A stretch of DNA of 64,000 nucleotides, taken from the NCBI GenBank assembly GCA_021604765.1, contig BQJP01000002.1, positions 1 through 64,000 on the forward strand, written 5' to 3'. The position numbers and the translations under genes were made by a program. Of the stretch, positions 18,300 to 27,061 are shown in pieces. The notes under the pieces are model-generated. The model searched no databases. It was not told the origin of the DNA and was given only the letters and a program-made list of their open reading frames with translations. Positions within the stretch are counted from its first letter, which is position 1; every line of letters starts with the position of its first letter. Origin of the DNA: Thermodesulfobacteriota bacterium (GTDB lineage Bacteria > Desulfobacterota_D > UBA1144 > Nemesobacterales > UBA2774).

Positions 18300-21200
18300 C
18301 TACTCATTTTCACATACACTGCCTGACTCACCATCCGTACATGTATCAAGTCCGCCGCCACCTTCAATCATGTCATCTCCTGGCCCACCGTCTATGTCAT
18401 CTCCGCCTGAGCCGCCAAGAATCGAATCATCCCCACTTCCTCCGTCGATATCATCAGCGCCTTGCTTACCTTCGATTACGTCATCACCTGAGTTTCCATC
18501 TATTTCGTCATTACCTCTTTGTCCTATCAGCACGTCATTGCCGTCTCCGCCTGAGATGTCGTCATTTCCTCTGCCGCCTTTGACAAAGTCGTCGCCTTCT
18601 CCTGCGTCAATGTTGTCTGCTCCTTTTCCACCCAAGAGCAGGTCATTGCCTGGTCCACCGACTATAGTGTCGTCTCCCACATTTCCACTTAAGGTATCGT
18701 CCCCGGGTCCGCCCTCTATGATATCGTCTCCGCCTCTGCCTTTTATTTCGTCATCTCCACCAAAACCAATTATAAGATCAGGTCCCATTGTACCGCGAAG
18801 TTTATCCGGACCTGCTGTTCCTTCAATAATGTTTCTAGTTGTACCTACATTGCCGCTTCCGCCATCACCAAAATTACTAGGAGGTGTAGGGAATTCATAG
18901 CACTCCTGACCGGCTAATGTTGGTCCTACTTTTGGCCAAGACACATCCCAACCTGCTCTAGGGAATGGAGTTGGTTCTGGGCGGTGGCCCATATCATCAT
19001 CCGCAACAAAGACGCTTGGCATAGTAATACCAAAACCTAGACATCTAGAAATAAAATTCGGATCTGTTGGAGTTCCAACATTAAACACTGGACAGTCAGG
19101 ATCGTTTCCAGACCATCTGCATATATCTATTCGTTCGCACTCTGCAAATAGTTCAGGGTCTTCATCCATTAAGGTTTTTGAACATTTACAACTACTGCCC
19201 GAAGGTTCACAAAAACTTGAAGGTCTACAACTCTCTATTTTTGCGTCATCAAAGTTTTGTTTAAAATTCGCCATATCAACAGTAACAGTCAAAATACCCG
19301 TGCTGTTGTCATATTGCCGATCCCAACCGGTGTCATCCCATGTATCGAAACCTGGAATTGTATCAAATCCTACATTTAAGGTTGCAATATCAGCTGCAGT
19401 AGCCTGAACAATCTGAGGGTCAGTTTCACTAATACTTGGATCTACACCTACATAGAATTGATAAGTCTGTTTGATCTCAGGCTTGGCAAAAATGAAGAAT
19501 GTATAGTAAGTCTGGTTTGCCTTGAAAATGTTTTTAAGAGGGAAACTTTGCTGAACTGAATTTCTGGTTGTGTCTATGTAGTAAAGGCCATTATTAGCTG
19601 TCAGGTTAATACGACCGGCAATTGCAGGTCCCTGCATTCGTATCTCGGTCTCAGAATTCAGATCTTCAGTTCCTGTTAGATATTGACGCAATAACGGCAC
19701 ACCGTAACAACCGGACGTACAGTTGGCGCTCCATTCAGCTTGATTACAAGTCACTCCACAATCTGGGTAAACAACGGTTGATACATACTCATAGGGGCTG
19801 GTTTTAGCAGAAGCCTCAGAGCGGCACTCAAATTGTTCAATGGGAGCTGTAAAGAATAGGTCTTCGTTTACGGAGATTGTTTTTTCCACTCCGGTAAGTG
19901 AACCGTCATCGTCGTTTAAAATGGTCTGACGGTCAATTGCAGTCCATCCAGTAAACGATCCGGGGTTATAAGTACAATAATTCTTTTTAACAGCCTCTAG
20001 ATTAGTGTTGAATGTGCCTGGATCGAACAACGGTTGGATAACAAAATGTCTGATCTCTACATTGTCAAAGAACAAATTATCTGAATGGAAAGCAGGTGGA
20101 TAATAAAAACCATTTGGCTGCTTCCATGCTATTCCAGCATTAGGCAGTACGCAATTATCCTTAACCACACGTTTTACCAGGTTTCCTTCAATAACTTCTT
20201 CTACATCTCTAGGTACACCGAGCACCCTTCCATACATCCAGTCACTTGTTTCGCAGGTGTTGGCTTCATTAGTTGATGGTGAGCAATCAGTAATTTGAGT
20301 TTTTGTAATATCAAGATAAGCGTTTGAAGCCTGGTTAGCAGGACCGTCATAAATGTTGAAGAAGCGCTGGTTCATACCATAATTACTAAGAGGCATACTG
20401 ATACCTTCATTGATCCTAAGACAGTAATTATTATCTTGTATTGGGTTCTCACAAGTGAGACCACTTTTACTGAAAGGACCCGCATTGGAAGAAAACGGAT
20501 TTCCTTTCTCGGTGTTGCCAATAAATACGTTATTAGCAGCTAACATAAAGCTTCCGGGAAGAAGTGAGGACTGAGTATAATCACCGCCAGTAACAAAAGT
20601 AAGACCAGCATTTAAGACATTTGTTATAGCACTGTTTATTACAGTGAAAAAGGCTCGCCTTAGCCATATGGCTGAAAAGTTGGTTTCAGTCCAGTGAAAT
20701 GCTGTGGTGTAGCGATCCAACACAGTAACCGCACAGTTATCAACGTTAGCTCCAGAACAGGCTGCAACTCCGCTACAATCAGTACCAGCGCATCTAGTAG
20801 CATTAGGATTTGCAGAGAATGCTGGATAGTAGAACTCGTTCTGCACACACGAATCTAATGTCAGGTTTGGTTTTCCATCAGACGTGCATGAAGTATTTAG
20901 AGCAGGTGCAAGTGGATTTGGAACTGGCTTAATCTGAACTGACCCACCTTGACCCACGCCAACACAAGGTGTCGTACTTACAGTCGCATTATATGAATTC
21001 ATTGCTGTTGTGCAGTAATTTCCTTTAAATTTCTTAATAGGAGCTGTGGCGTCGCGACCAGGTCTGGGTTTAATAGATGCATATGACTCCCAATTTTGTC
21101 TTCTGGAAGGTCCGCTTATTGCAGCATTTACGGGCCAATAGCATGCTCCACAGGCCGTTGCACCAGCTGCCATGTTGTACTCAACATCATTCCATCCGTT

Positions 21201-22757
21201 TGTTAACCAGAACACTGTAGGATTAGTGTAATCTGATACTGCTGTTAATACATTTATGTTTGCTGGATTTGTATTTGCAGCCAGAATTCCTGGAACTCTA
21301 CGAGGATTCTGATCATTTTCCACTGCAGCTCTTGCAAGAACACCCAAATTTGATTGCAGCTTGTTGTTAATCTCTGTTCCGTCTTCCAGATAATAGCCAT
21401 GACCTATGGACATATATCCCACGTTTCTGGCAAGAGTGATTCCCTGTGTCCCGTGAAGAGTAATCCAGCGGGTCATAGAGTCATGAATTGAGTTGTCTTT
21501 TATAATTGTTCCAGGGGATTTTCTCAATAGATGCATATGAACGGGATAACGACCTTTAATACCACCTTGACCTAGCTGATAAAACTCAACACCCTGAATC
21601 TCTGCGGATTTGACACCCTGCCTTACCATCAGATGTCCACCGAAGTGGTTGCCTGGAGTTGGAGGACCAAATTCCTGACCAACGCTATTACCCGCCGAAA
21701 CAACTCGTATACTTCTTGACAAAAGCCCAACAGCAGCCCTTGTTTCAACAGCAGGTTGTCCGCCTGCCATAATGTTAAGCCCTACACGGGCAGGAACCTT
21801 ATCAAGTTTATAAGTGTCGCCATTATGTGGATACTGTAGTCCTGGTCCTTCAGGTATATCTTTGTTAGAATGTGGATCTACAACTTTAAAATCGAATTGC
21901 CTCATTCCTGTTTTACCAGTAATTTTTAACTTCTCAGAATGACCCGGTAGGTAGTCGGTAGTAGTTAGTACAATGTAATCATCAATATCCCAGTCTACAT
22001 CTCTATCAAGTGTCAGACTGGTCTCTCCCTTATTTATTACTCGTCCCATATTTAATCTTGCCCAGCTTGTGCCTGAATTTGAGGGCGAAAGATTGTCATA
22101 AGTAGCACCTTTGCTACCATACATCTGGATTGTTCCGTTATATGATACTGCAAGAACCTTAGAGCCGAAAAAGCCTACTTCTGGGCTATCTTGAGGATCT
22201 GGGTAATCATAGAAACAGTCCATCTCCTTATCAGGCATCGTACTCTTTGTACATGATGTTGGGTTAATGGTACTCATTGTGTTTGTACCCCATACATCTC
22301 TGTCGATACCGCAAGGCACACCTGAGGTCTGCTGAGGAGACTTACACTCGACATCAGGATCGGTTTTGCTGCCGTAGAGATAAATAGTTAGTTTTCCACC
22401 ATTTGCTCCGAAGGCTCCTGCTGCGCTTTTTTCACCTGCTTTCAAACTACCGCCACTCTCAACAAGTATGGACTTGGCCCAAAAATTAGTTTCTGCACCT
22501 TCATCTAGAAAATTGAGCACGCCGTTATTTATAACATTGACGTTAAGGTACTTATATTCACCAGCTCCAACATCGCACGGTGCTGTAATCAAAAGATTTT
22601 GAGTGCCATCGCCTGGATTAAGAGTGCCATCAGCACAAGTATCTGTATCTTGTGCAGATGCTAGATTTGACAACATTAAGAAACCACTTAACAATAATGC
22701 CATAGATAAAAATAGCGTTATTACGGATTTGTCTTGTACTGGTATAAATTTGGTCAT
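18300..22757 (-). CDS. Giant G8/beta-helix secreted protein with RTX calcium repeats
   Basis: A 1485-residue paralog of the neighbouring protein. Residues 1-35 are a Sec signal peptide ending near ASAQ. About 62-126 are the G8 domain (FWAKSILVESGGSLKAG). About 380-470 are beta-helix repeats with PVHMH, WITLHG and [14 protein letters not shown]. The core is collinear with the first paralog. The C-terminus differs: residues about 1306-1476 are RTX nonapeptides (GGPGDDTLS, GGRGNDDIS), and there is no hydrophobic sorting tail. RTX ends usually pair with type I export, so their presence with a Sec signal is unusual. I chose the ATG at 22757, behind G7; a GTG eight codons upstream is less likely. 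Confidence 0.88.
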   Translation of the reverse strand: MTKFIPVQDKSVITLFLSMALLLSGFLMLSNLASAQDTDTCADGTLNPGDGTQNLLITAPCDVGAGEYKYLNVNVINNGVLNFLDEGAETNFWAKSILVESGGSLKAGEKSAAGAFGANGGKLTIYLYGSKTDPDVECKSPQQTSGVPCGIDRDVWGTNTMSTINPTSCTKSTMPDKEMDCFYDYPDPQDSPEVGFFGSKVLAVSYNGTIQMYGSKGATYDNLSPSNSGTSWARLNMGRVINKGETSLTLDRDVDWDIDDYIVLTTTDYLPGHSEKLKITGKTGMRQFDFKVVDPHSNKDIPEGPGLQYPHNGDTYKLDKVPARVGLNIMAGGQPAVETRAAVGLLSRSIRVVSAGNSVGQEFGPPTPGNHFGGHLMVRQGVKSAEIQGVEFYQLGQGGIKGRYPVHMHLLRKSPGTIIKDNSIHDSMTRWITLHGTQGITLARNVGYMSIGHGYYLEDGTEINNKLQSNLGVLARAAVENDQNPRRVPGILAANTNPANINVLTAVSDYTNPTVFWLTNGWNDVEYNMAAGATACGACYWPVNAAISGPSRRQNWESYASIKPRPGRDATAPIKKFKGNYCTTAMNSYNATVSTTPCVGVGQGGSVQIKPVPNPLAPALNTSCTSDGKPNLTLDSCVQNEFYYPAFSANPNATRCAGTDCSGVAACSGANVDNCAVTVLDRYTTAFHWTETNFSAIWLRRAFFTVINSAITNVLNAGLTFVTGGDYTQSSLLPGSFMLAANNVFIGNTEKGNPFSSNAGPFSKSGLTCENPIQDNNYCLRINEGISMPLSNYGMNQRFFNIYDGPANQASNAYLDITKTQITDCSPSTNEANTCETSDWMYGRVLGVPRDVEEVIEGNLVKRVVKDNCVLPNAGIAWKQPNGFYYPPAFHSDNLFFDNVEIRHFVIQPLFDPGTFNTNLEAVKKNYCTYNPGSFTGWTAIDRQTILNDDDGSLTGVEKTISVNEDLFFTAPIEQFECRSEASAKTSPYEYVSTVVYPDCGVTCNQAEWSANCTSGCYGVPLLRQYLTGTEDLNSETEIRMQGPAIAGRINLTANNGLYYIDTTRNSVQQSFPLKNIFKANQTYYTFFIFAKPEIKQTYQFYVGVDPSISETDPQIVQATAADIATLNVGFDTIPGFDTWDDTGWDRQYDNSTGILTVTVDMANFKQNFDDAKIESCRPSSFCEPSGSSCKCSKTLMDEDPELFAECERIDICRWSGNDPDCPVFNVGTPTDPNFISRCLGFGITMPSVFVADDDMGHRPEPTPFPRAGWDVSWPKVGPTLAGQECYEFPTPPSNFGDGGSGNVGTTRNIIEGTAGPDKLRGTMGPDLIIGFGGDDEIKGRGGDDIIEGGPGDDTLSGNVGDDTIVGGPGNDLLLGGKGADNIDAGEGDDFVKGGRGNDDISGGDGNDVLIGQRGNDEIDGNSGDDVIEGKQGADDIDGGSGDDSILGGSGGDDIDGGPGDDMIEGGGGLDTCTDGESGSVCENE

Positions 22758-22776
22758 TGACCCCCCCTTTGTATTA

Positions 22777-22870
22777 GCCACCCACTCATATATCTATCTA
22801 CGTTCTAAAAACATAGATCAGATTAATCATCATATTGTTATTATAATAGTTTATCTAAGATTTTGGAAGG
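22777..22870 (-). promoter_or_regulatory. Shared promoter and hairpin leader, copy 2
   Basis: Minus strand: TTCCAA (22863-22868), 17 bases, TATAAT (22840-22845), then the hairpin ATCTATGT/ACGTAGAT and the conserved ATATGAGTGGGTGGC. The spacer between promoter and hairpin is longer than in copy 1, but both ends are conserved. Confidence 0.8.
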
Positions 22871-22938
22871 TGTGGTGAATACCAACTTTCAATAATCTTG
22901 CATACCCATCATTCGACCTTTAGAAAAAATTCATCTTG

Positions 22939-23757
22939 TTAGAGTCCGTTTTTTTTCATTTTACGATAATAAATTACTAAAACTAAACCAAAAGAAATAA
23001 ACAATATGATTAGTCCAAAAGTGTTGAGTACAGGAACATTCGGGAAAGGCTGTTCTTCTCCCATCAACTGAAATGACAAATCAGGAAAGTCTGCACCGCA
23101 TTCAGCCAGGGCATAGCTAAAAGTTGTGCACCCGGTTCCAAAGCCGTCACCGGGATTTTCCCATACAAATGGGCTTAGAGTCTGAACAGTGTTTTCATTC
23201 CAGAACCATTGTCCGTTTGGAAGAAATAGCATATTAGCGCGAACCGACATCCAGTAAGTTCCAGAACGTAAGAAACACGGTGTTGGCAGGTTAATTAGGA
23301 AACTCGGGTCATTTAGATCCACAGGTAAAATGTTTACAAAGTTGCAACCATTTACTAAATTTCCTGGAAGGCCCCCTTCGTCAGTATAGAAAACTACATC
23401 TAAAGACTGAAGGGAATCCGGCGCAGCACCATCAAATGTGCCAAATACCTTGACTGTCTCCACCTTCCACAGAAAAGCCTCAGGGATAAGAAAATCATCA
23501 GCTGCGCGCGAGTCAAAAGTATCAAAAATAACGTCAATGAAATCCTGCGAAACTATATCAGTATCAGATGCGTTTTCTGTTTGATCCCAAAGGACATCGA
23601 TTTCCATAGGTACTACAACCGTTGATCCGTCTGATCTGTCAAAATCCGGTTGCGCAAATGTAAGCTGTGAAAAGGAGAGGACAGCAACAAAAATTGAGCA
23701 AATCACAAAAGATGTAATGATATAACTCTTCATAAATAAGTTGGAAATCCACCGCAT
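22939..23757 (-). CDS. Surface protein with IPTL-CTERM-like sorting signal
   Basis: A 272-residue secreted protein. A signal peptide (to about residue 35, ending FAQP) leads to a beta-rich domain of about 200 residues with four Cys that I do not recognise. The C-terminus is NVPVLNTFGLIILFIS, then hydrophobic residues, then YYRKMKKNGL. This is the layout of IPTL-CTERM signals, recognised by an exosortase (XrtH type), with Phe in place of the usual Trp. It starts 47 bp after the M23-like gene and is probably co-transcribed with it. A GGAGGG site precedes the ATG. Confidence 0.72.
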   Translation of the reverse strand: MRWISNLFMKSYIITSFVICSIFVAVLSFSQLTFAQPDFDRSDGSTVVVPMEIDVLWDQTENASDTDIVSQDFIDVIFDTFDSRAADDFLIPEAFLWKVETVKVFGTFDGAAPDSLQSLDVVFYTDEGGLPGNLVNGCNFVNILPVDLNDPSFLINLPTPCFLRSGTYWMSVRANMLFLPNGQWFWNENTVQTLSPFVWENPGDGFGTGCTTFSYALAECGADFPDLSFQLMGEEQPFPNVPVLNTFGLIILFISFGLVLVIYYRKMKKNGL

Positions 23758-23804
23758 ATTTTTACCCTCCAGACAAAATGTAAATCAGAGCTAAAATATC
23801 ATAA

Positions 23805-25103
23805 TTAAGGGAATTCTACAATTCTAAGATTAAGAGGTAAATCATTGTTATGTATTCCAGGAAAAGCTACCGGAAGGACTTCAATGCTATTTCCTATAAT
23901 CAACCCTGTTTCTTCATCTACAAAAGGTGTGTTGTCCTCAAGCCCTTGATCAAAAAAGGACTCATCAGTCGTTCTACCTATTAAGTTATATTCCTCAAAT
24001 ACATGAGGCAGTCCGTCTGAGCCTAGTGAAGAAGCTGTTTCCATGATGTGAAGATGTAAATGTGGGGCGCTCGTGTTCCCTGTATTGCCTAATTTACCAA
24101 TAACCTGTCCTTTTGTGACAAAATCACCCTCTTCAACTGTAATACTGCCGGGTATAAGATGGGCATAGAAAGCGAACTGACCATTCGGCAATGCCAGTAT
24201 AACGTGATTACCATCTATTTCATCAAGTGTAATCTCCCCTACTTCTGCTGGCAGGATAAATGGAACTTGATCGGGGAACTTATCAACAACTCTTACCACC
24301 TGAGCATCTGATACTGCAAGTACGTTTTCGTTATATCCCTCCCAGTTATCCAGAACTTGAGGATCACCAACATAAAGACGGTTCTCTTGATCAACTTTAA
24401 TCCAGTCAATTGCATAACGCTGTGAAATATGAAGTTTGCTATTTACTGCAAGCACCGACCTTACATGGGTGAAAGAATCACAGCAGCCGTTGACAACTAC
24501 CCAGCCTGAGCCCTCAAGAGGAGGACCAAAAACGAACACATCCATATTGTCTACTGCTACCTCTGCTCCAAAATTGGTAATATCCTCTTGATCTTCCGGC
24601 AATTCTAGGAAGGTTGTAATAAATTCCGGTAAACCCCCAGGAACAGTAATCTTTATTTTGTGCAACAAGGTATCAGGTATATCTTCCTCGTTCTCAACTG
24701 TGAATGTTAAAAAAACCAGACCGCTCTGTGTGGGTATAAGTGAATTAGTTGGCTGCCTTGTTCCTATAAGCTGCATCTTATCCATTACTTCATCTGCGGC
24801 GATAGTGAGAAGCACCTGTCCCTCAGGATGGCCATCTAAGACTTCAATTGATAATACTTCCCAATCAAAAGTGTTTGCATTAGAAAGGGACAGCTCATAA
24901 GTAATGTGATACTTACTATCGGATCCTTTCACTGGAACTGGGGGAGCCAAAACTGAGAAAACAATAGGGGTAAAAGCATTATCAGCATCTGAGATAACAT
25001 TGCCCATATTGTTGCCATTGCTGTTGTGGCAACCTCCGTATGAAAATAATACCGCCAGGACTAACACTGCACACAAAGAAACCTTATTTATAAGCGAGTT
25101 CAT
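23805..25103 (-). CDS. M23/LytM-like lipoprotein, first metal ligand apparently missing
   Basis: A 432-residue lipoprotein (lipobox YGGC near residue 25). The C-terminal half is an M23 (LytM) domain with YAHLIPGS, GQVIGKLGNTGNTSAPHLHLHI; the HLHLH pair is the usual third zinc ligand and base. The first motif, normally H-x-x-x-D, reads RYAIDW preceded by SQ, so the His is not in place. It may be a non-catalytic M23, like activator proteins of amidases, or use another ligand. It leads a two-gene transcript with the IPTL-type protein and has copy 3 of the shared leader upstream. Confidence 0.82.
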   Translation of the reverse strand: MNSLINKVSLCAVLVLAVLFSYGGCHNSNGNNMGNVISDADNAFTPIVFSVLAPPVPVKGSDSKYHITYELSLSNANTFDWEVLSIEVLDGHPEGQVLLTIAADEVMDKMQLIGTRQPTNSLIPTQSGLVFLTFTVENEEDIPDTLLHKIKITVPGGLPEFITTFLELPEDQEDITNFGAEVAVDNMDVFVFGPPLEGSGWVVVNGCCDSFTHVRSVLAVNSKLHISQRYAIDWIKVDQENRLYVGDPQVLDNWEGYNENVLAVSDAQVVRVVDKFPDQVPFILPAEVGEITLDEIDGNHVILALPNGQFAFYAHLIPGSITVEEGDFVTKGQVIGKLGNTGNTSAPHLHLHIMETASSLGSDGLPHVFEEYNLIGRTTDESFFDQGLEDNTPFVDEETGLIIGNSIEVLPVAFPGIHNNDLPLNLRIVEFP

Positions 25104-25155
25104 TTTTCAACCTCCGCAATTGATCTTTATCATTTATTTTTTTGATTTGAATTGA

Positions 25156-25251
25156 GCCACCCATCTCATATAATCTACGTCGGCACACAGTAGAACGGAT
25201 TATCAAGAGAAGACTAAAGTATTATAATATTTTAATTTCGATTTTGGAAGG
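25156..25251 (-). promoter_or_regulatory. Shared promoter and hairpin leader, copy 3
   Basis: Minus strand: TTCCAA (25244-25249), 17 bases, TATAAT (25221-25226), then TCTAC pairing with GTAGA and the conserved TTATATGAG-TGGGTGGC. The left arm has changed from copies 1 and 2, yet the base of the stem still pairs, which is weak evidence that the hairpin matters. Confidence 0.72.
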
Positions 25252-25393
25252 CGGATAGCTAAAGATAGTTCTAAATTTCCTTTACTAATAATTTTTCAGT
25301 AAGATTTATTTAAATAAGCCCTCAATAGGATTAAATTTTTTCGCTTAATATCGTGAACATTAATACCAAACAAATTCTTTTCCCAAATGGCTT

Positions 25394-25741
25394 ATGATTG
25401 TAGTAATTGTTCTTATAGAAATTGGGATTTTCATACGCTTTTACGATTTAGACTGGAAGTTCTTTTGGGGAGAGGAGATACACACTATTTTGTATACGGC
25501 TGGATTTACTGAGACAGAATTGATTAATGATATAGCTGGCAGAGAAATTGAGATTGACCACTTAAATCCTGAGGTTAGGCTAATCACACTTACTGATCTG
25601 GACAAATTTCAGCTACCAGAACGCAATGGTGATATATTTATATATGATCTGACTCCAGAGATAAGAAAAAATTCAGAGAATTTACCTGGTGTAAGAATAG
25701 AAGAAGTTAATGCAGATGATCGTCTGTGGCGTTTGAAATAG
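25394..25741 (+). pseudogene. Internally deleted remnant of a GT39-type membrane glycosyltransferase
   Basis: The 115-residue frame begins with a hydrophobic helix and RFYDLDWKFFWGEEIHT, the first-loop signature of polytopic GT39/ArnT-like sugar transferases, then GREIEIDHLN as in that family. It then jumps near residue 57 to the kind of soluble tail that ends these proteins (DIFIYDLTPEIR, RLWRLK). The roughly 400 residues with the other membrane helices are missing. There is no ribosome-binding site. I call it a deletion remnant; a very short real protein is possible but less likely. Confidence 0.6.
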
Positions 25742-25761
25742 TCCGAATATAAACCTATAAA

Positions 25762-26133
25762 TTATGTGCTACTTCCGGATTCCAATTTTATTTTAGTCTT
25801 TCTTTTTCTTCTTTTCTTTTGTTTCTGGATTTTTCGGATTTTCAACTGTTCTTTTGTTGGTTTTCCAGATAGTTGTTCTTCTATTTTTGACAGCAAAGAC
25901 CGGCGAGCTAAAAAACGATTAACCCCTTGTGTGCGATCCTTCTGGATTTTTACTGTAATTTCTGTTGGTAGATGTTTTAATTGAACGCAGGTTGCTACTT
26001 TGTTAACATTCTGCCCACCAGGGCCGCCTGAGCGGATGAATTTTTCATCAAGGTCGGATTCTTTGACCCCAAGCTCGTTCATTTTTTTAACTAGCGCTTC
26101 CTCTTTCTCCGGGCTAACGCCAAACTTGCTCAT
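25762..26133 (-). CDS. RF1-domain (ArfB-like) peptidyl-tRNA hydrolase
   Basis: A 123-residue protein with the class I release-factor core. RSGGPGGQNVNKV (residues about 34-46) holds the GGQ that hydrolyses peptidyl-tRNA in the ribosomal A site. It has no codon-recognition domain, and the C-terminus is a Lys/Arg-rich tail (KQKKRRKRKTK) as in ribosome-rescue factors, where the tail enters the mRNA channel. A rescue role is likely. Its start overlaps the CBS gene by four bases (ATGA), so translation is coupled. Confidence 0.85.
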   Translation of the reverse strand: MSKFGVSPEKEEALVKKMNELGVKESDLDEKFIRSGGPGGQNVNKVATCVQLKHLPTEITVKIQKDRTQGVNRFLARRSLLSKIEEQLSGKPTKEQLKIRKIQKQKKRRKRKTKIKLESGSST

Positions 26134-26597
26134 TCTTCTTTAAAGCCTTCAAATTTCTGAACCACCATCTTTAACAGATCATGCCTAGAGAGAATTCCAA
26201 CAGGAACTTCATCTCTAACAACCGGCAGTCTATGTACCTTTTGTTCGAGCATTCTCCTTACAGCTTCGGCGACTGTATCATCCTCGCCAATAGTAATAGC
26301 AGGTTTACTCATGACTTCCTGCACTTGTATGTTGCGGGCAGCTTCGTAGGCTTTATCAATCCCCTCTTTGGACATCCATTCGCCGAATAACTGCGGGGCG
26401 TAATTTCTTGAGAAAGGAATAGCATGCTCTTTAGCAGAAAAATCAGATTCTGTAACCATGCCAACTATTTTTCCTTCATTATCAACAACAGGTAGGCCCC
26501 CTACTTTACTATTCAGCATTATATGAGCTACTTCTTCCAGGCTTCTATCCTGAGTGATTGTTAATACTGGTTGTGTCATAATCTCACTAACTTTCAT
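26130..26597 (-). CDS. CBS-domain pair protein
   Basis: A 155-residue cytosolic protein made of two CBS domains (about 1-60 and 88-150). Each has the usual V-x-D-E/R-x-x-x-LV-IVT/LSRHDLL pattern. The pair should bind an adenine nucleotide. No enzyme is fused, so the partner is unknown. It shares a transcript with the ArfB-like gene, whose start overlaps its stop. A CGGAGGA site precedes the ATG. Confidence 0.87.
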   Translation of the reverse strand: MKVSEIMTQPVLTITQDRSLEEVAHIMLNSKVGGLPVVDNEGKIVGMVTESDFSAKEHAIPFSRNYAPQLFGEWMSKEGIDKAYEAARNIQVQEVMSKPAITIGEDDTVAEAVRRMLEQKVHRLPVVRDEVPVGILSRHDLLKMVVQKFEGFKEE

Positions 26598-26753
26598 TTC
26601 AGTTCCTCCGATAGGATTGGTCTCATCTATATTAAATAATTATTACCACTTAATGACCTTGAGCATAAGAAATTATAGATTCTACTAATTATTTTGCAAT
26701 GTTTTATTGCTCCATATTATTGAAAGGATATTAAAAACATTTATACTAAGGCC

Positions 26754-26993
26754 ATGGATCCAAATGAAATAAAAGCAATGATAGAAAATGGTATGTCAAA
26801 CTTAGTTGTAAATGTTGATGGAGACGGCACGCATTTTGAGGCACTCATAGTATCAACCGAGTTTGAAGGTAAATCCCTCATTGACCGTCATAAACTGGTT
26901 TATAGTGTGCTGGGGGATGCGATGAAAGAAAAAATTCATGCACTGTCATTAAAAACCTTTACCCCTGAGCAGTGGGATAGCCAAAGTAGTTAG
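26754..26993 (+). CDS. BolA/IbaG-family protein
   Basis: A 79-residue protein with the BolA fold: a helix, then DGDGTHFEALIVSTEFEGKSLIDRHKLVY, holding the family's FVD-like strand and the RH that helps ligate [2Fe-2S], then a C-terminal helix with HALSLKTFTPEQW. It lies 68 bp upstream of a monothiol glutaredoxin. BolA and Grx4 form [2Fe-2S]-bridged dimers involved in iron sensing and cluster delivery, so the two are likely partners. Confidence 0.9.
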   Translation: MDPNEIKAMIENGMSNLVVNVDGDGTHFEALIVSTEFEGKSLIDRHKLVYSVLGDAMKEKIHALSLKTFTPEQWDSQSS

Positions 26994-27061
26994 TCTCGGT
27001 ATTAGATAGGATATAAATATTCATACTTGTAATAACTACTATAAAGATTAGGAGATAATAA

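Noticed and set aside
18295-18900. Long plus-strand open frame opposite the RTX repeats
   Set aside because: It is Ser/Pro rich because it mirrors the Gly/Asp repeats of the minus-strand gene. It has no ribosome-binding site and no own homology that I can see.
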